From Prunus persica (Eukaryota > Streptophyta > Magnoliopsida > Rosales > Rosaceae): DNA of 64,000 bases. The notes beneath the pieces were generated by a model. That model worked only from the letters and a program-made list of their open reading frames with translations. It was not told where the DNA came from and ran no database searches. The stretch's first letter is position 1. The number at the start of each line of letters is the position of its first letter. Where the stretch lies: assembly GCF_000346465.2 (NCBI RefSeq), contig NC_034016.1, positions 10,969,805-11,033,804 on the forward strand. Reading direction: 5' to 3'. The position numbers and the translations under genes are program-made. This document shows positions 43,197-54,167 of this stretch, one piece after another.

Positions 43197-46100
43197 TGTT
43201 AGAATTCTCTGTCTGTATAGTATTTTCAGATTAGGAAGAGGTGTATATTCTGGAGATTTTAGCTAGAGAGAATGAAGAGAAATGGGGAAGGCACTGTTCT
43301 ATTGAATTCTTACAATCTGCAGCTTACATAGTGTGTCTGACAGAGAGAGAAATGTGATTCTCTCCTAACAGAATTACAGCTGTCACCCTATTAGGTGCTT
43401 ACACGTGTCATACCAAATCTAAGCTAGAGAATCCACCTAGACTATGATCTAATGGTTCTCATTACATCATTTAAAATAGACTTAACAGAAAATAGAAAAT
43501 GACTTCAGCTCTAAGAAATCTGTAGAAGGATTATATTTCAATACTCCCTTCTAATCCTTTAGCTGATTTCACTCCAAGCAAGCTTCTCAACCTCACAAAC
43601 CGATCCTTAGGCAGAGCCTTAGTCAAAATGTCTGCTATCTGATCTTCTGTCTTGCAGTACACCAGTTCAATTTCTTTTGCTTGAATGGCTTCCCTTATAA
43701 AATGAAATTTCCTACTGATGTGTCTTGTCTTTTGGTGATGAACTGGATTCCTTGCCATTGCAATTGCAGAGGTGTCGTCACATAGAATTGGAGTCCCTTC
43801 TACCTGTTCTTCACCAAAATCTTCAAGCACAAATCTGAGCCACTTAGCTTGTGAAGTTGCTTCTGCAGCACTCACATACTCAGCTTCGGCTGTAGATAAA
43901 GCAACTGTGTTTTGCTTGATGGAAGCCCAAGAGAACATGCCTGAGCCTAGTGTGAAGGCATATCCTGAGGTGCTCCTCATATCATCCTCACTCCCAGCGC
44001 AGTCACTGTCACAATACCCAATTAGAGTAGCTGTTTTCCCCTTTGCAAACTCAATTCCAAAATCTAATGTGCCTTGTATGTATCTCAGCACCCTTTTAGC
44101 AGTTCCCATGTGTTTCTTTGAGGGATTGTGCATAAACCTGACAAGCAAGCTAGATGCAAACATGACATCTGGTCTTGTGGCAGTCAGATAAAGCAGACTT
44201 CCTACAATCTGTCTGAATTCATTTTCATCTGCTACTTCACTTCCATATTCTCTACACAATTTCTCATTCACCACTAATGGAATTGCCACTGACTTGCAGT
44301 CTCTCATTCCAAACTTCTCAAGAATTTTCATGGCATATTTCTTTTGATGAATGAAAATATGCTTATCAGTTTGTTCCACTCCCATGCCAAGAAAATGGTG
44401 CAACAGACCCAAGTTTGTCATCTCATAGTGTTGCATCATATCTTGTTTAAACTCTTCAAGCATTTTAGGACAGCTTCCAGTATATATAATGTCATCTACA
44501 TAGAGTGAGACAATGATAATACCTGAGGTGTCACTTGTTTTGATATAGAGAGTAGCTTCACTTAAGCTCTTCTTAAAACCTGCAGTGTTGAAATAGGCAT
44601 CTATTTCATCATACCAGGCCCTTGGGGCTTGTTTCAGTCCATATAGAGCCTTGTTCAACCTGTATACCTTGGTTTCCTTTCTCTCTTGAACATATCCTTG
44701 AGGTTGTTCAACATAAACTTCCTCCTTTAGAATGCCATTGAGAAAGGCAGACTTCACATCCAGTTGAAATAGGTTCCATTCCTTTTGTGCTGCAAGGGCT
44801 ATCAAGGTTCTGATGGTGTCAAGTCTTGCCACAGGGGCAAATGTCTCATTATAGTCGATTCCAGGCTTCTGTGAATAGCCTTTAGCCACAAGCCTAGCTT
44901 TATTCTTCTGCACAGTACCATCTAGGTTCAGTTTGACCTTGTAGACCCACTTAACACCAATTACAGGTTTGTCAAATGGCCTGTCAACTAATTTCCATGT
45001 ATTGTTCTTCTCAATCATCTCGAATTCAGCCTCCATTGCACTTCTCCATGATTCATCCAAATCTGCTTCTTCAAAGCTGTCAGGTTCTACAATGCACATG
45101 TTGCATTGTGTCATGATGTCATTAATACTCCTCCACTTGTGAGGTGTGTGATCAAACCTTTGAGTCTCATCAAGCATTTCTTCCCCTTGAGGTGCAAGTT
45201 CTTCTTCCATCTGCATTTGAGTATCCAAAAACTGAGATTGTTCATCTAATACCCTCTGTTCAGTTTCTGCAGTACCTTGATTTCCATCTGGCATAGGCAT
45301 TCTCACATCTGCATTGCTAGGATTCTCCCATTTCCATGAGGCTTCTTCATCAAAATAGACATCCCTAGACAAGATAATCTTTCTAGTCTTAGGATCATAC
45401 AGTCTATAGCCTTTTTCACACAATCCATAGCCCACAAAAATGCATTTGTGACTGTTTTCTTCCAACTTGTGTCTCAAAACAGAAGGAATAAGTACATGGC
45501 ATAGGCATCCAAACACTTTCAAGTGTGCAATACCTGGCTTTCTTCCTGTGTAGGCCTCAAATGGTGTCATTTTCTTAAGAGACTTAGAAGGACATCTGTT
45601 GAGAAGGTAGACTGCTGTATGAACAGCTTCTGCCCAAAACTCATATGGAAGACTCTTTTCATGTAGCATAGACTTTGCCATCTCAATTACGGTCATGTTC
45701 TTCCTCTCAACAACTCTATTTTGCTGAGGGGAATATGCTACAGTCAGCTGCCTTTGTATTCCAGCCTCACTGCAGTATGCAAGAAATTCATTTGACATGA
45801 ATTCTCCACCTCTGTCACTTCTAAGTGATTTCACCTTATGTCCACTCTGCAATTCTGTCATTGCTTTGAACTTCTTGAAACATTCAAAAGCATTAGATTT
45901 ATTTCTGAGAAAATAACCCTAAGCCATTCTTGTATAGTCATCAACGAATAACAGGAAATATCTGTTTTCTGACATTGATGCAATCTGCATTGAACCACAG
46001 ATGTCAGTGTGAACTAATTCAAGTGGAAACTGAGCTCTCCAAGTAGATTCTGCAGGAAATGAGTCTCTATGCTGCTTTCCCAGCTTGCAGCCTTCACAAA

Positions 46101-48107
46101 CTGCAAAATCCTTCTCCAGACTAGGCAGTCCATGAACCATGTCTTGATTTGCCAGCATCCTGATGCTTTGATCATTAAGATGGCCCAGCCTTTTATGCCA
46201 AGTCTGCAAACTGTGAGTCACACTTGCTCTCAGCACCAACTGAGTAGCAGGTACCATTGTGAGAGAGAAACACCTATTGCTAGTCATTGAAACCTTAGCT
46301 ATAGGATTTTGCAGTGACCAATCATCAAAAATTGTCACCATTCCCTTTCCAAATACTAAACACTACCCATGTTCCATCATCTGACCAACACTGAGCAAGT
46401 TCTCTTCTAAACCAGGCACCAACATCACTTCTTGAATATGTTTTCTGCCTGTCTTGGTTTCTATCACAAGTGTGCCTTTTCCTGCAACTTGAACTGTCTC
46501 TCCAGTCCCCATTTTCACCTTAGAAGTTACATCCCTTTGAATATCTATCGGTAGCCTTTCATCTCCAGTCATGTGGTTACTACAACCACTGTCCACATAC
46601 CAAGAATTGTTCAATTTCACACCTGTCACGACATTGCATGCATAAAACAATGTTCCAGTTACTTCAACCTGATTGGCATAATTCACCTTCTGCACAGGTT
46701 GATTTCCATGGCAATCTCTAACCATGTGACCAAACTTTCCACATCCTCTGCATTTTGGTTTTCCTTCAAACCAGCACTTGCCATAGTGCAGTTTTTCACA
46801 GTGCTTGCAAGGTGTTTTAGTTCCATCATTTGATGCATTTGGTTTAGGATTAGAATTGGGCTTGTTATTCCAATTCTTCCCATTTTCCTTCCAGTTCCTC
46901 TGAGACTTGTTACCTCCAGAAGAACTTCCATTCTTAGAGCTTTTACTCTCTATGTTTAGGCTAGTAAAAGCCTTTTCTGTGGAATTTTCAGTGTGCCTAT
47001 CCAATCTGAGCTCAAAGTTCTTGAGAGACGCAACCACTTCTTGAATTTCAAGAGTGTCAAGATCCTTTGAATGCTCAATCACAGAACATATAGAGTCATA
47101 AGATCTAGGCAAGCTAATAAGTAATTTCTGCACAACTCTTTCTCTAGGTAACTCTTCACCATAACTTTTCATTTGATTAATTAGATCAAACAGTTTAGCA
47201 ACATAACCAGATAATGACTCACTATCCTTCATACGAGTGTATTCAAACTCTCTACGTAAGCCTTGTAGCTTCACACTTCGTACCTGTTTATCGCCTCTAA
47301 ACTCCTGCTTCAGAATATCTCATGCACCTTTTGAGGTTTCTTCATTCACTATTCTGGGAAAAATTTGGTCTGAGACTGCACCTTGGATCAGTCCAAGTGC
47401 ACGAGCATCTTTCATCAAAATCTCAGCCGATGTAGACTTCTCTTCTTCAGCAGCTTTAGATCCTTCTTCCTTTCCTTTTTCCTTCTTTGGATATGAAGCA
47501 TCAAAACCATGTTCAACCAAATCCCACAGTCCATGAGATTTCAGAATGGTCTTCATTCGAATGCTCTAAAACTCATAGTTTTCTCCATTGAAAACTGGTG
47601 TACGAAGCTCAGAAGAGCTTGATCCTGCCATGTTAGACATCAGACGCAGCTAGAAAAGCTTCGTGAAGTTTTGAGTAAGCTCAACGTCAGCTCAGCCAAA
47701 CACCAGCTCGATTCTCACAGATTCACGCCCAACAAACAATCGAACCTGGCTCTGAGGCCATGTTAGAATTCTCTGTTTGTATAGTATTTTCAGATTAGGA
47801 AGAGGTGTATATTCTGGAGATTTTAACTAGAGAGAATGAAGAGAAATGGGGAAGGCACTGTTCTATTGAATTCTTACAATCTGCAGCTTACATAGTGTGT
47901 CTGACAAAGAGAGAAATGTGATTCTCTCCTAACAGAATTACAGCTGTCACCCTATTAGGTGCTTACACGTGTCATACCAAATCTAAGCTAGAGAATCCAC
48001 CTAGACTATGATCTAATGGTTCTCATTACATCATTTAAAATAGACTTAACAAAAAATAGAAAATGACTTCAGCTCTAAGAAATCTGTAGAAGGATTATAT
48101 TTCAACA
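43197..48107 (-). mobile_element. Complete Ty1/copia retrotransposon, 4911 bp
   Basis: 347-bp LTRs at 43197-43543 (3' LTR in element sense) and 47761-48107 (5' LTR). They differ at five positions by my count. Perfect 5-bp duplications AAAAT flank it. The primer-binding region after the 5' LTR reads TGGCCTCAGAGCCAGG on the minus strand, a changed initiator-Met-tRNA site. AGAAGGGAG precedes the 3' LTR. It is inserted in a LINE. Four in-frame stops in the polyprotein make it non-autonomous. Confidence 0.95.
43531..47640 (-). pseudogene. Copia Gag-Pol polyprotein with four in-frame stops
   Basis: One frame of 1370 codons runs without frameshift. Stops lie at 47566-47568, 47320-47322, 46363-46365 and 45919-45921. 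Order: Gag with zinc knuckle CRGCGKFGHMVRDC; protease WYVDSGCSNHMTG; integrase with the HxxxC-type finger region (KRLGHLN, CEGCKLGKQ), [18 protein letters not shown] and VVERKNMT; reverse transcriptase ([26 protein letters not shown]); RNase H ([31 protein letters not shown]). Order IN before RT fixes it as Ty1/copia. Three of the four stops sit where relatives usually have Trp. The frame ends 12 bases inside the 3' LTR. Confidence 0.93.
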
Positions 48108-48156
48108 AAAATTACAATTTGAAAAATAACGAGCTTTTAACAAAAAAATTACAGTA

Positions 48157-48174
48157 GGAAAATATGATTTTGTT
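48157..48174. repeat. 18-bp target site duplication of the LINE, right copy
   Basis: GGAAAATATGATTTTGTT, identical to 41679-41696. Confidence 0.9.
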
Positions 48175-48584
48175 GACCAGCCGGATGTGGAACCAATACG
48201 CGTGGGATACGGCTGTGGTTTTGTTTAAAAATATTTGGAAATTATGGTGGTCGTTTTCAAAATTATTAAAAATATGGGGCCAAAGGTGTAAATTCGAAGA
48301 CTTGATTTAATCACACACTCCCAGCCTCTAGGCTAGGTTTTCCTTTGTAAAAGAAATGGCTGCACCAACTTAAAGAACCAGAGGTCCAGATCCAGAAGGA
48401 ATAAGAAAGAAGAAGGAAGAAGAAGAAGAAAGTTCTGCTCCACCTCCACCAGGTCAAGCTTCTTCTTCTCGATTTTGACAAATTTTATCAAACAATAAAG
48501 TAAGAAATTTTCCATTTATTTGTTAAATTCCTTGTCCATTTTTGACTGAGATTACAGTATATTGTACAGAAGTTGAAGTGAGCC
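48175..48584 (+). promoter_or_regulatory. Upstream region and probable 5' UTR of mitochondrial RPS11
   Basis: A purine-rich stretch (GAAGGAAGAAGAAGAAG near 48411) and AT-rich sequence. The LINE insertion is only about 400 bases upstream of the start codon, so it may sit in the promoter. No definite TATA box chosen. Confidence 0.4.
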
Positions 48585-49535
48585 ATGTATTCGTCTCTCT
48601 CTCGGCTGTCTTCGTCTCTGGTTCATCGCCTTGCTAGATGCCAGAGCCAGCTCATTGCGTCGAGGTCTTTCTCTGTCTCTGGAACGCCACCAGGCAAGTT
48701 CTTCTTCCTGCCCTTTCTTTTTGGCCAATATTTCTGTCGTACCATTGGATATTGAACCTTTTAGTTTTGTTGGTTCTTGAGTTTATTCTTTCTTAAATGA
48801 GTTTCTTTGAACATCTTTGCAATTGGGTTCAAATCAATTTGCAATTTTTCAATTGTTTTGAGTGTTTTTGAATTGCATTTTGAATACTGTTATGTGACTT
48901 GTGAAATTAGTTTGATAAAATATATGGTGGTGAATCAAGAAGCTTTGCTGGGAAACTAATCTTTAATTGGTGTCACTTTCTTGCAAATGATTGATAATAT
49001 ATTGGACTTTACAGGTCCAGTAGAGAATTTTCAACAAGGTTTCAATTCTTCTGAGAATGTTTCAAGGAATTCCAGGTCTATGAACTTTGTGAGGGGGATT
49101 CTAGAGGAGGATGGAAAGGAAAACATTGGTTTTTCTCAGTTTCCCCGATATAATATGGAGCAAAATGCTGATATTGTCCATATAAAGCTGATGAAAAACA
49201 ATACCTTTGTTACTGTGACGGACTCAAAGGGGAAGAAGAAACTTGGGGCCTCAGCCGGGTCGTTACCAGGAATGAAAGGAGGACCAAAATTGTCTAAGTA
49301 TGCTGCTGAAGCAACTGCAGAACACGTTGGACGGATGGCAAGAAATTTCGGGTTAAAATCAGTTGTAGTGAAGGTGAAAGGGTTTACATATTTTAAGAAG
49401 AAAAGGCAAGCCATTGTGAGCTGGAAAGAGGGCTTTACCAATTCCAAAGTGGGTTTGAATCCGATTGTATATATTGAAGATACAACCCGAAAACCCCATA
49501 ATGGCTGTCGCCTCCCAAAGAAACGTCGCGTGTAA
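48585..49535 (+). CDS. Mitochondrial small ribosomal subunit protein S11 (uS11m), two exons
   Basis: Exons 48585..48693 and 49015..49535, 209 residues. Exon 1 encodes a presequence-like N-terminus (MYSSLSRLSSSLVHRLARCQ, basic and Ser-rich, no acidic residues). Exon 2 encodes a linker and the uS11 core: FVTVTDSKGKKKLGASAGSL, YAAEATAEHVGRMARNFGLK, and the ending PHNGCRLPKKRRV, close to the bacterial PHNGCRPPKKRRV. uS11 lies on the platform of the small subunit and touches mRNA near the E site. The intron has a GC donor (CACCAG/GCAAGTT) and AG acceptor; only this donor keeps the frame. A nearby GT (48698) would shift it. Confidence 0.9.
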
Positions 49536-50113
49536 ACACAGTGCACTGTAGGCCTAATGAGTATTATCTTTTACTTGGCTAGAGTATCTTGTCCAATAAC
49601 GAGATGTAGAGTCCAAACTCAGTGGTGGCAGAACTTTTCGAAGAAGACTGCATTTTTTCTTTTAATCCCTTTAATTTCAATGCCGTTGTGATGCTACTGT
49701 GGTCTATTTGGAGATGGTTGTTTCTTATGAGAATATATTTGCTTAGAAATTTCTCTTACAATATCAGTCTGGAAAATTTGTGCTTTTTCTTAGCAGTGTT
49801 CAGCTGTAGTAATAATGGTTGGAATTGACTGTACATTGACTTCAATTCATGAAATCTTTTATGAAATAGAACCAGAGATACAGATTGTTTGAAGTAATTC
49901 CGGCAACATTACAACTTCAAGTAACAAAGTAATTACAGGTAACTAGGGGCATCATGCACCTTACCTAAGCAGCTTCTATGTCACGAAGACTGTTGGTAAT
50001 ACAGAGCAATTTAGAAATAGCATTACAGAAACACAAGTGATAGTAGGTGTCACAGAACTAGGATTATATTTAAGCTTTTGTTTCGATCTCGTGACATTTG
50101 CCAAGTTATTTCC
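49536..50113. other. 3' UTR of RPS11 and intergenic DNA
   Basis: Probable 3' UTR in the first 300 bases. Nothing else recognised. Confidence 0.45.
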
Positions 50114-50329
50114 TCAATTGTGAACTGTAAATTTGCGAACGGTGAGCCATCTTCTGCTTCTATTTTTTTTCTCCAGCGTAGGGCACGCTTGAATAGAGAG
50201 ATGGCTGCACTCATCATTTGCAGAGTACTGAGTGCTCTTCACAAACACCACTGCTTCCATGGTTTTCTTCACTGCTTGTTCCTCCAGCATCTTCGTCCGT
50301 TCTTGAAGATGCTTCACGTACTTCACAAG
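50114..50329 (-). pseudogene. bHLH transcription factor fragment
   Basis: On the minus strand: VKYVKHLQERTKMLEEQAVK, then KKTMEAVVFVKSTQYSANDE. This matches the end of helix 2 and the following segment of plant bHLH proteins of the NAI1/bHLH18-25 group (KYVKQLQERVKxLEEQ, VVFVKKSQ). It then runs into unrelated residues and a stop. The basic region and helix 1 are missing, so it is a fragment, not a gene. Confidence 0.65.
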
Positions 50330-50390
50330 TCAAATCTGCAAACCTTTGAACTTCAAAAATTCACAAACATCTTAAACACCAAGAAACACT

Positions 50391-50814
50391 AGAATTCACA
50401 ACACAATCACAGAAAGCAAAAGAGCAAGCTTTTCTCAACTACGAATATTTATGCCAAGGCAATCAGACATTTTATATTCTCTGTTGGAGATAAAAAGCTT
50501 CTTCCTCATAAAATATATACCAATCTTCAGATTCATATAAAGTCATCAAGTGTACTTGTTCCCTCACTATCAATATTAATATTGTGCCACTGTCATATAC
50601 ATCTAAACATCAATCAAGCATCTCTCTTCCAAATTAAGCTTCTATTTTCTTTTCTTGAAGCTCAACTCAAGTAATGAATTTTTGTGCTCAGTTGTACTAA
50701 CTATATATAGGTATGCATGGTAAAACTAGAATCACCATCTATGACCACAGATCATTCAGTCCAAACCCCCTCCCAAAAAAAGAATAGCCACATATCTTCA
50801 CACTTTGAAATTAA
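50391..50814 (+). promoter_or_regulatory. Promoter of DUF247 gene 1
   Basis: Duplicated upstream of gene 2 at about 54730-55108 with high similarity. A TATA-like TATATATA is at 50702-50709, 113 bases before the ATG; gene 2 has TATATGTA at the same place. The left edge (ATTCACAACACAATC...AAAAGAGCAAGCTTTTCTCA) also recurs at 52615-52665. Confidence 0.6.
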
Positions 50815-52176
50815 ATGGCCCAAAAAGATGAAAATGTGAGGCAAGTTAACAAAAGAGGAGGTGGACAAGGAAGCAGAGGAGACCAAGACCAACCTGCAGA
50901 AATTGAGGTGAGTATTACAATCCATGAGGAGGCAAGTACCAGGGAGGAGAGACTCAACAAATTAAGGGAAGAAGCACCGCCAATTCAGGCTGAAAAGGTG
51001 AAACCAAAGATCCAAAGGGTTCCCTTCATGCTCCGACAAGACACAAAATTCGACAAGTATTACGAGCCAATTGTTGCAGCACTCGGTCCTTTCCACCATA
51101 CTCGTAAGCCAAAGTACGAGCATGCAGAGAAAATCAAGCTTAAATTAGCTGCAAACTTTGTCAAAGACAGTAAGCAGAATGATGCAGATCTGCTCAAGAA
51201 GGTTGAAGACAATATCAATGAACTAAGGAAGTGCTATGATGAGGAAGCAACAAAGGACTATGAAGACGAATTCCTCGCATGGATGTTGTTCGTTGATGGG
51301 TGCTCCACACTGGAATTCATATACAAATATGATGAATTAGAAAATTTTCAGATCAAGAGAGACCAGGTGACCTTTGTAGAACATGACATATTCTTGCTGG
51401 AGAACCAACTTCCTTATCAACTCCTCCAGCTGTTGATGAGCTCGAGCCAAATACACAAGAAATTGAAGAAATCAATCGATGACTTTGTTTGGAGAAATAG
51501 CCTTGCTCAGAACCAACAAAATCCAGAAGCAAAGCCAACTCATCTGCTTGAGCTTCTTCGGACAACAATGCTAGGAACTTCACCTAGTGAGAAAACAAAA
51601 GGTACTAAACTTCCCCACTCTTTTCGCAACGTGCAAGAGCTTCAGGCAGCCGGGATCCATTTTAGGCCTAGTAATAGCAACTCATTGAGGAGCATATCTT
51701 TTATTTCTTCTCTATGCCATGGAATCCTTTATCTTCCTCAAATAAAAGTAGACGACTCGACCAGACCCAAGTTCATGAACTTGATAGCCTACGAAATGTG
51801 TCCCGATTTCCACAATGATTTCGGGGTCACCTCTTACATATGCTTCCTCGATTCGCTCATCGATCATCCTGATGATGTAAAGCATCTGAGGAAAAAGCTG
51901 ATACTTCAAAACTTCCTTGGGAATGACGAGGAGGTGGCTCAGCTCTTCAATGAAATAGGCACTGACTTGGTGCCTAACGATGACATTTACTACTCTGTTA
52001 AAGACCAAATAGAAAAGCACTACGGTAACTGGGGTAACAGAGTGATGGCTCAATTCTTTCATGAGCATTTCAGTAGCCCATGGACTGTTGTTGCTTTCCT
52101 TGGTGCTCTCCTAGCTCTTGGGTCGAGCATCGTTCAGACTGTTTACTCAGTCCTCGGTTATCATAATAATAAATAG
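50815..52176 (+). CDS. DUF247 (UPF0481) protein, tandem copy 1
   Basis: 453 residues, single exon. DUF247 proteins are plant-specific, usually with one C-terminal membrane segment; most have no assigned function, but some grass members are self-incompatibility determinants. Family marks: PFMLRQDTKFDKYYEPIVAA and LGPFHH near residue 70-95, a DGCSTLEFIY block near 165, FVEHDIFLLENQLPYQLLQL near 185-205, the FRNVQELQAAGIHFRP segment near 270, RPKFMNLIAYEMC near 325, and a hydrophobic C-terminus WTVVAFLGALLALGSSIVQT before a short tail. About nine in ten residues agree with copy 2. The first ~60 residues are charged and probably disordered. No defect seen. Confidence 0.9.
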   Translation: MAQKDENVRQVNKRGGGQGSRGDQDQPAEIEVSITIHEEASTREERLNKLREEAPPIQAEKVKPKIQRVPFMLRQDTKFDKYYEPIVAALGPFHHTRKPKYEHAEKIKLKLAANFVKDSKQNDADLLKKVEDNINELRKCYDEEATKDYEDEFLAWMLFVDGCSTLEFIYKYDELENFQIKRDQVTFVEHDIFLLENQLPYQLLQLLMSSSQIHKKLKKSIDDFVWRNSLAQNQQNPEAKPTHLLELLRTTMLGTSPSEKTKGTKLPHSFRNVQELQAAGIHFRPSNSNSLRSISFISSLCHGILYLPQIKVDDSTRPKFMNLIAYEMCPDFHNDFGVTSYICFLDSLIDHPDDVKHLRKKLILQNFLGNDEEVAQLFNEIGTDLVPNDDIYYSVKDQIEKHYGNWGNRVMAQFFHEHFSSPWTVVAFLGALLALGSSIVQTVYSVLGYHNNK

Positions 52177-52481
52177 GATTCTCTATAAGCAGAGATTCAC
52201 AACTCCAATATTCCACACCCTCTCCCTGCAATAAGAGATGAGCTATAGGCACTGAAAATGCCTAGGCTTACACTCATTTCTGTTTTCTGGTTTGCTCCAA
52301 TAACTGTACGCAAGAGTGTGACTAAATAAATCAAGTTGAACATGTATTGGTCTATCTGTTTTCTTTAAGTGGTTGAAGTTTTTCTCATGAGTACAACGTA
52401 TTTGGTATCTTCCACTTGTTCCGAATTGGTTCCTGTGGCTGAATTCAACTTGATGACTTGTATTTTTTGTTTTTAATAATT
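52177..52481. other. 3' flank of DUF247 gene 1
   Basis: Similar to the region after gene 2 up to about 52385. The next ~70 bases (TTTGGTATCTTCCACTTGTT...) match 58505-58568, on the far side of the MULE inserted after gene 2. Confidence 0.6.
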
Positions 52482-52617
52482 AGGGTGTTTTTAAGTTGTT
52501 TTTGAGTTTGAGTTTTTAAAAATAGGGCTACTAAACAGGTTTTCTTTGTTTTGGACTCAAATTCCGTTTTTGAGTTTAAAAACTTGGTTTCAAGTTGGAT
52601 ACCAAAGAGACCCTAAA
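52482..52617. mobile_element. Small foldback MITE
   Basis: Ends TTAGGGTGTTTTTAAGTT and, inverted, TAGGGTCTCTTTGGTATCC, with complementary GTTTTTGAGTTTGAG / CTCAAATTC arms. About 135 bases, no coding. Borders within a few bases. Confidence 0.45.
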
Positions 52618-52760
52618 ATTCACAACACAATCAGAGAAAGCAAAAGAGCAAACTTTTCTCAATTATAAAATAGAATTAGTTATTCAACTACGAACATAAA
52701 TAACTCAACAACCCAAGAATGTTATTGCATCTCCAAAGGACTGAAGCCTTGATCTATAGT
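52618..52760. repeat. Third partial copy of the DUF247 upstream region
   Basis: TTCACAACACAATCAGAGAA and AAGCAAAAGAGCAAACTTTT match 50394-50445 upstream of gene 1, then the match fades. It suggests that the tandem region once had more or longer units. Confidence 0.55.
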
Positions 52761-52859
52761 GAGGAGTAACTAGGAAAAAAAAAACCTCAAGCAGGTTAAC
52801 TTTAACGTTAACATCAGTTCTGGGGAAAAACAAACATAAAACATAAAATTAATGATGTG

Positions 52860-53070
52860 TCATATGTTATGTTGTTAGATTATTTGAGTGGCTTAGATTT
52901 CACAAAATGAGGGTAAATGCACGGATCCTAAATGTAGAGGCTCGGGGGATCCTGAGCCTCTATATTTAGTTTCCCGAGCCTCTACATTTATGATCCGTGC
53001 ATTTACCCGCATTTCACAATATCTAAACCATTCAAATAATCTAACAGTTTTAAGATATGACACATGACAT
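52860..53070. mobile_element. Long-hairpin foldback element
   Basis: The two halves are near-complementary for about 90 bases each (GGGTAAATGCACGGATC and AAATGTAGAGGCTCGGG on one arm, their inverses on the other), separated by about 20 bases. A diverged part recurs at 53350-53395 (GAGTAAATGCACGAGAGC). Flanking similarity to the outer arms (TGTTAGATTATTTGA) continues on both sides. Confidence 0.7.
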
Positions 53071-53722
53071 GTGAATAAACTTTTAAAATTAATTAAGAAA
53101 ATTAAGGTTCAATTTAAAATTAAAAGAATATAAAATCACAAAATTCAGATTAAAACCAACTCCCCCTCCCCACCACTACCCAAGCCACCATACAAGCTGC
53201 CATTTTTGTGTGTTCTTACCAGCCCCCTTTCCTCACCCTCCCCTACCTCCTCACCCCAGATTTCCCTTATTCCCCAATTCATCCCAGCCCCCTCCCCGCC
53301 CCCCTCTTCAACTTTCGTGGAGAAGGCTATCCTTTATCTTTCTTGTGAAATGTGAGTAAATGCACGAGAGCTAAATGTAGAGGTTCGGGATCCTCTTTAG
53401 AGAAGTTAGAAAGCTTTTGTTTTTCAAAATCTCTCTTGATACGGACACCATACCCAAAAAATGTGTGATTCTCACTTTAATCTTTAAATTTTTTTTATTT
53501 ATATAAATTCATTTTCAACCAGCCCTTTTCAAATACTCAAATTCCCCCCTCTTTCTCTCATCACAAAATCGTCTTTGGTTCTCTCATTATTGTACCATTG
53601 AATGCATCTGATGACTCAATTTTAAAATCTGCTTTTAAGAAAATCCAGTCATCATGATGTGAGAAACACTGTATATACATGATGTGAGTTAGGCTATCAA
53701 TTATAAATTAGTAGTTTAGACT

Positions 53723-53760
<38 letters not shown>

Positions 53761-53763
53761 GAG
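53071..53763. other. Intergenic DNA with pyrimidine-rich and (AT)n tracts
   Basis: C-rich stretch at about 53160-53310. (AT)n at about 53716-53754 running into CACACA. No gene recognised. Confidence 0.45.
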
Positions 53764-54150
53764 TTTCCATTGAGGGATCCCTCAAATAAGCTTATTTGAG
53801 AGATACTCTTGTAGGGCTCACTCCGGATTGTATTTCACTAATCCAAACCGTCTATTTTGTAGATACTCATTCAAAGATCATCTCTACAAAAAATCACTTG
53901 AATCCGATATCATTTGACCATTCAATTGAGTTATTGAAATTTTAGTACTTTCTTGAAGCACCGTGTTCATTGATTTTGTAGGACACAATTGAATATAGAA
54001 ACGATTTCCGATTTGTCTAATTTTTTGTAAGGATGATCTATGAATGAAGAACTAAAAAATAGATGGTTTGGATCATTGGAAAAAAAATTGTATGGTACCC
54101 TAAAGGGCGTCCCTCAAATAAAATTATTTGAGGGATCCCTTAATAGAAAG
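53764..54150. mobile_element. MITE with palindromic terminal repeats
   Basis: Left end TTCCATTGAGGGATCCCTCA followed by AATAAGCTTATTTGAG. Right end, inverted, TTTCTATTAAGGGATCCCTC followed by AAATAATTTTATTTGAGG. Each arm is itself palindromic. The interior (~300 bases) has no coding. A separate copy of the left end lies at 54168-54212. Confidence 0.7.
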
Positions 54151-54167
54151 AGACAGACATACAGAGA

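Larger units (their letters stand above)
41697..48156 (-). mobile_element. 5'-truncated L1-type LINE, split by a Copia element
   Basis: The LINE is the minus-strand sequence 48156-48108 plus 43196-41697, about 1.54 kb before interruption, with perfect 18-bp target duplications outside. At the 3' end is an A-rich tail (AAAACAAAAAAC type, about 41697-41760). The truncation point falls just before the RT thumb motif: across the Copia insertion the frame reads KARYFSNCNFLASGKGRASS when the 5-bp Copia duplication is counted once. Confidence 0.88.

Noticed and set aside
43531..47640. An endogenous pararetrovirus
   Set aside because: Integrase precedes reverse transcriptase and LTRs flank the unit. 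No movement or coat protein motifs are present, so it is Ty1/copia.
51353..52068. Minus-strand frames in the DUF247 genes
   Set aside because: They are antisense to conserved coding sequence in both copies and have no domain.
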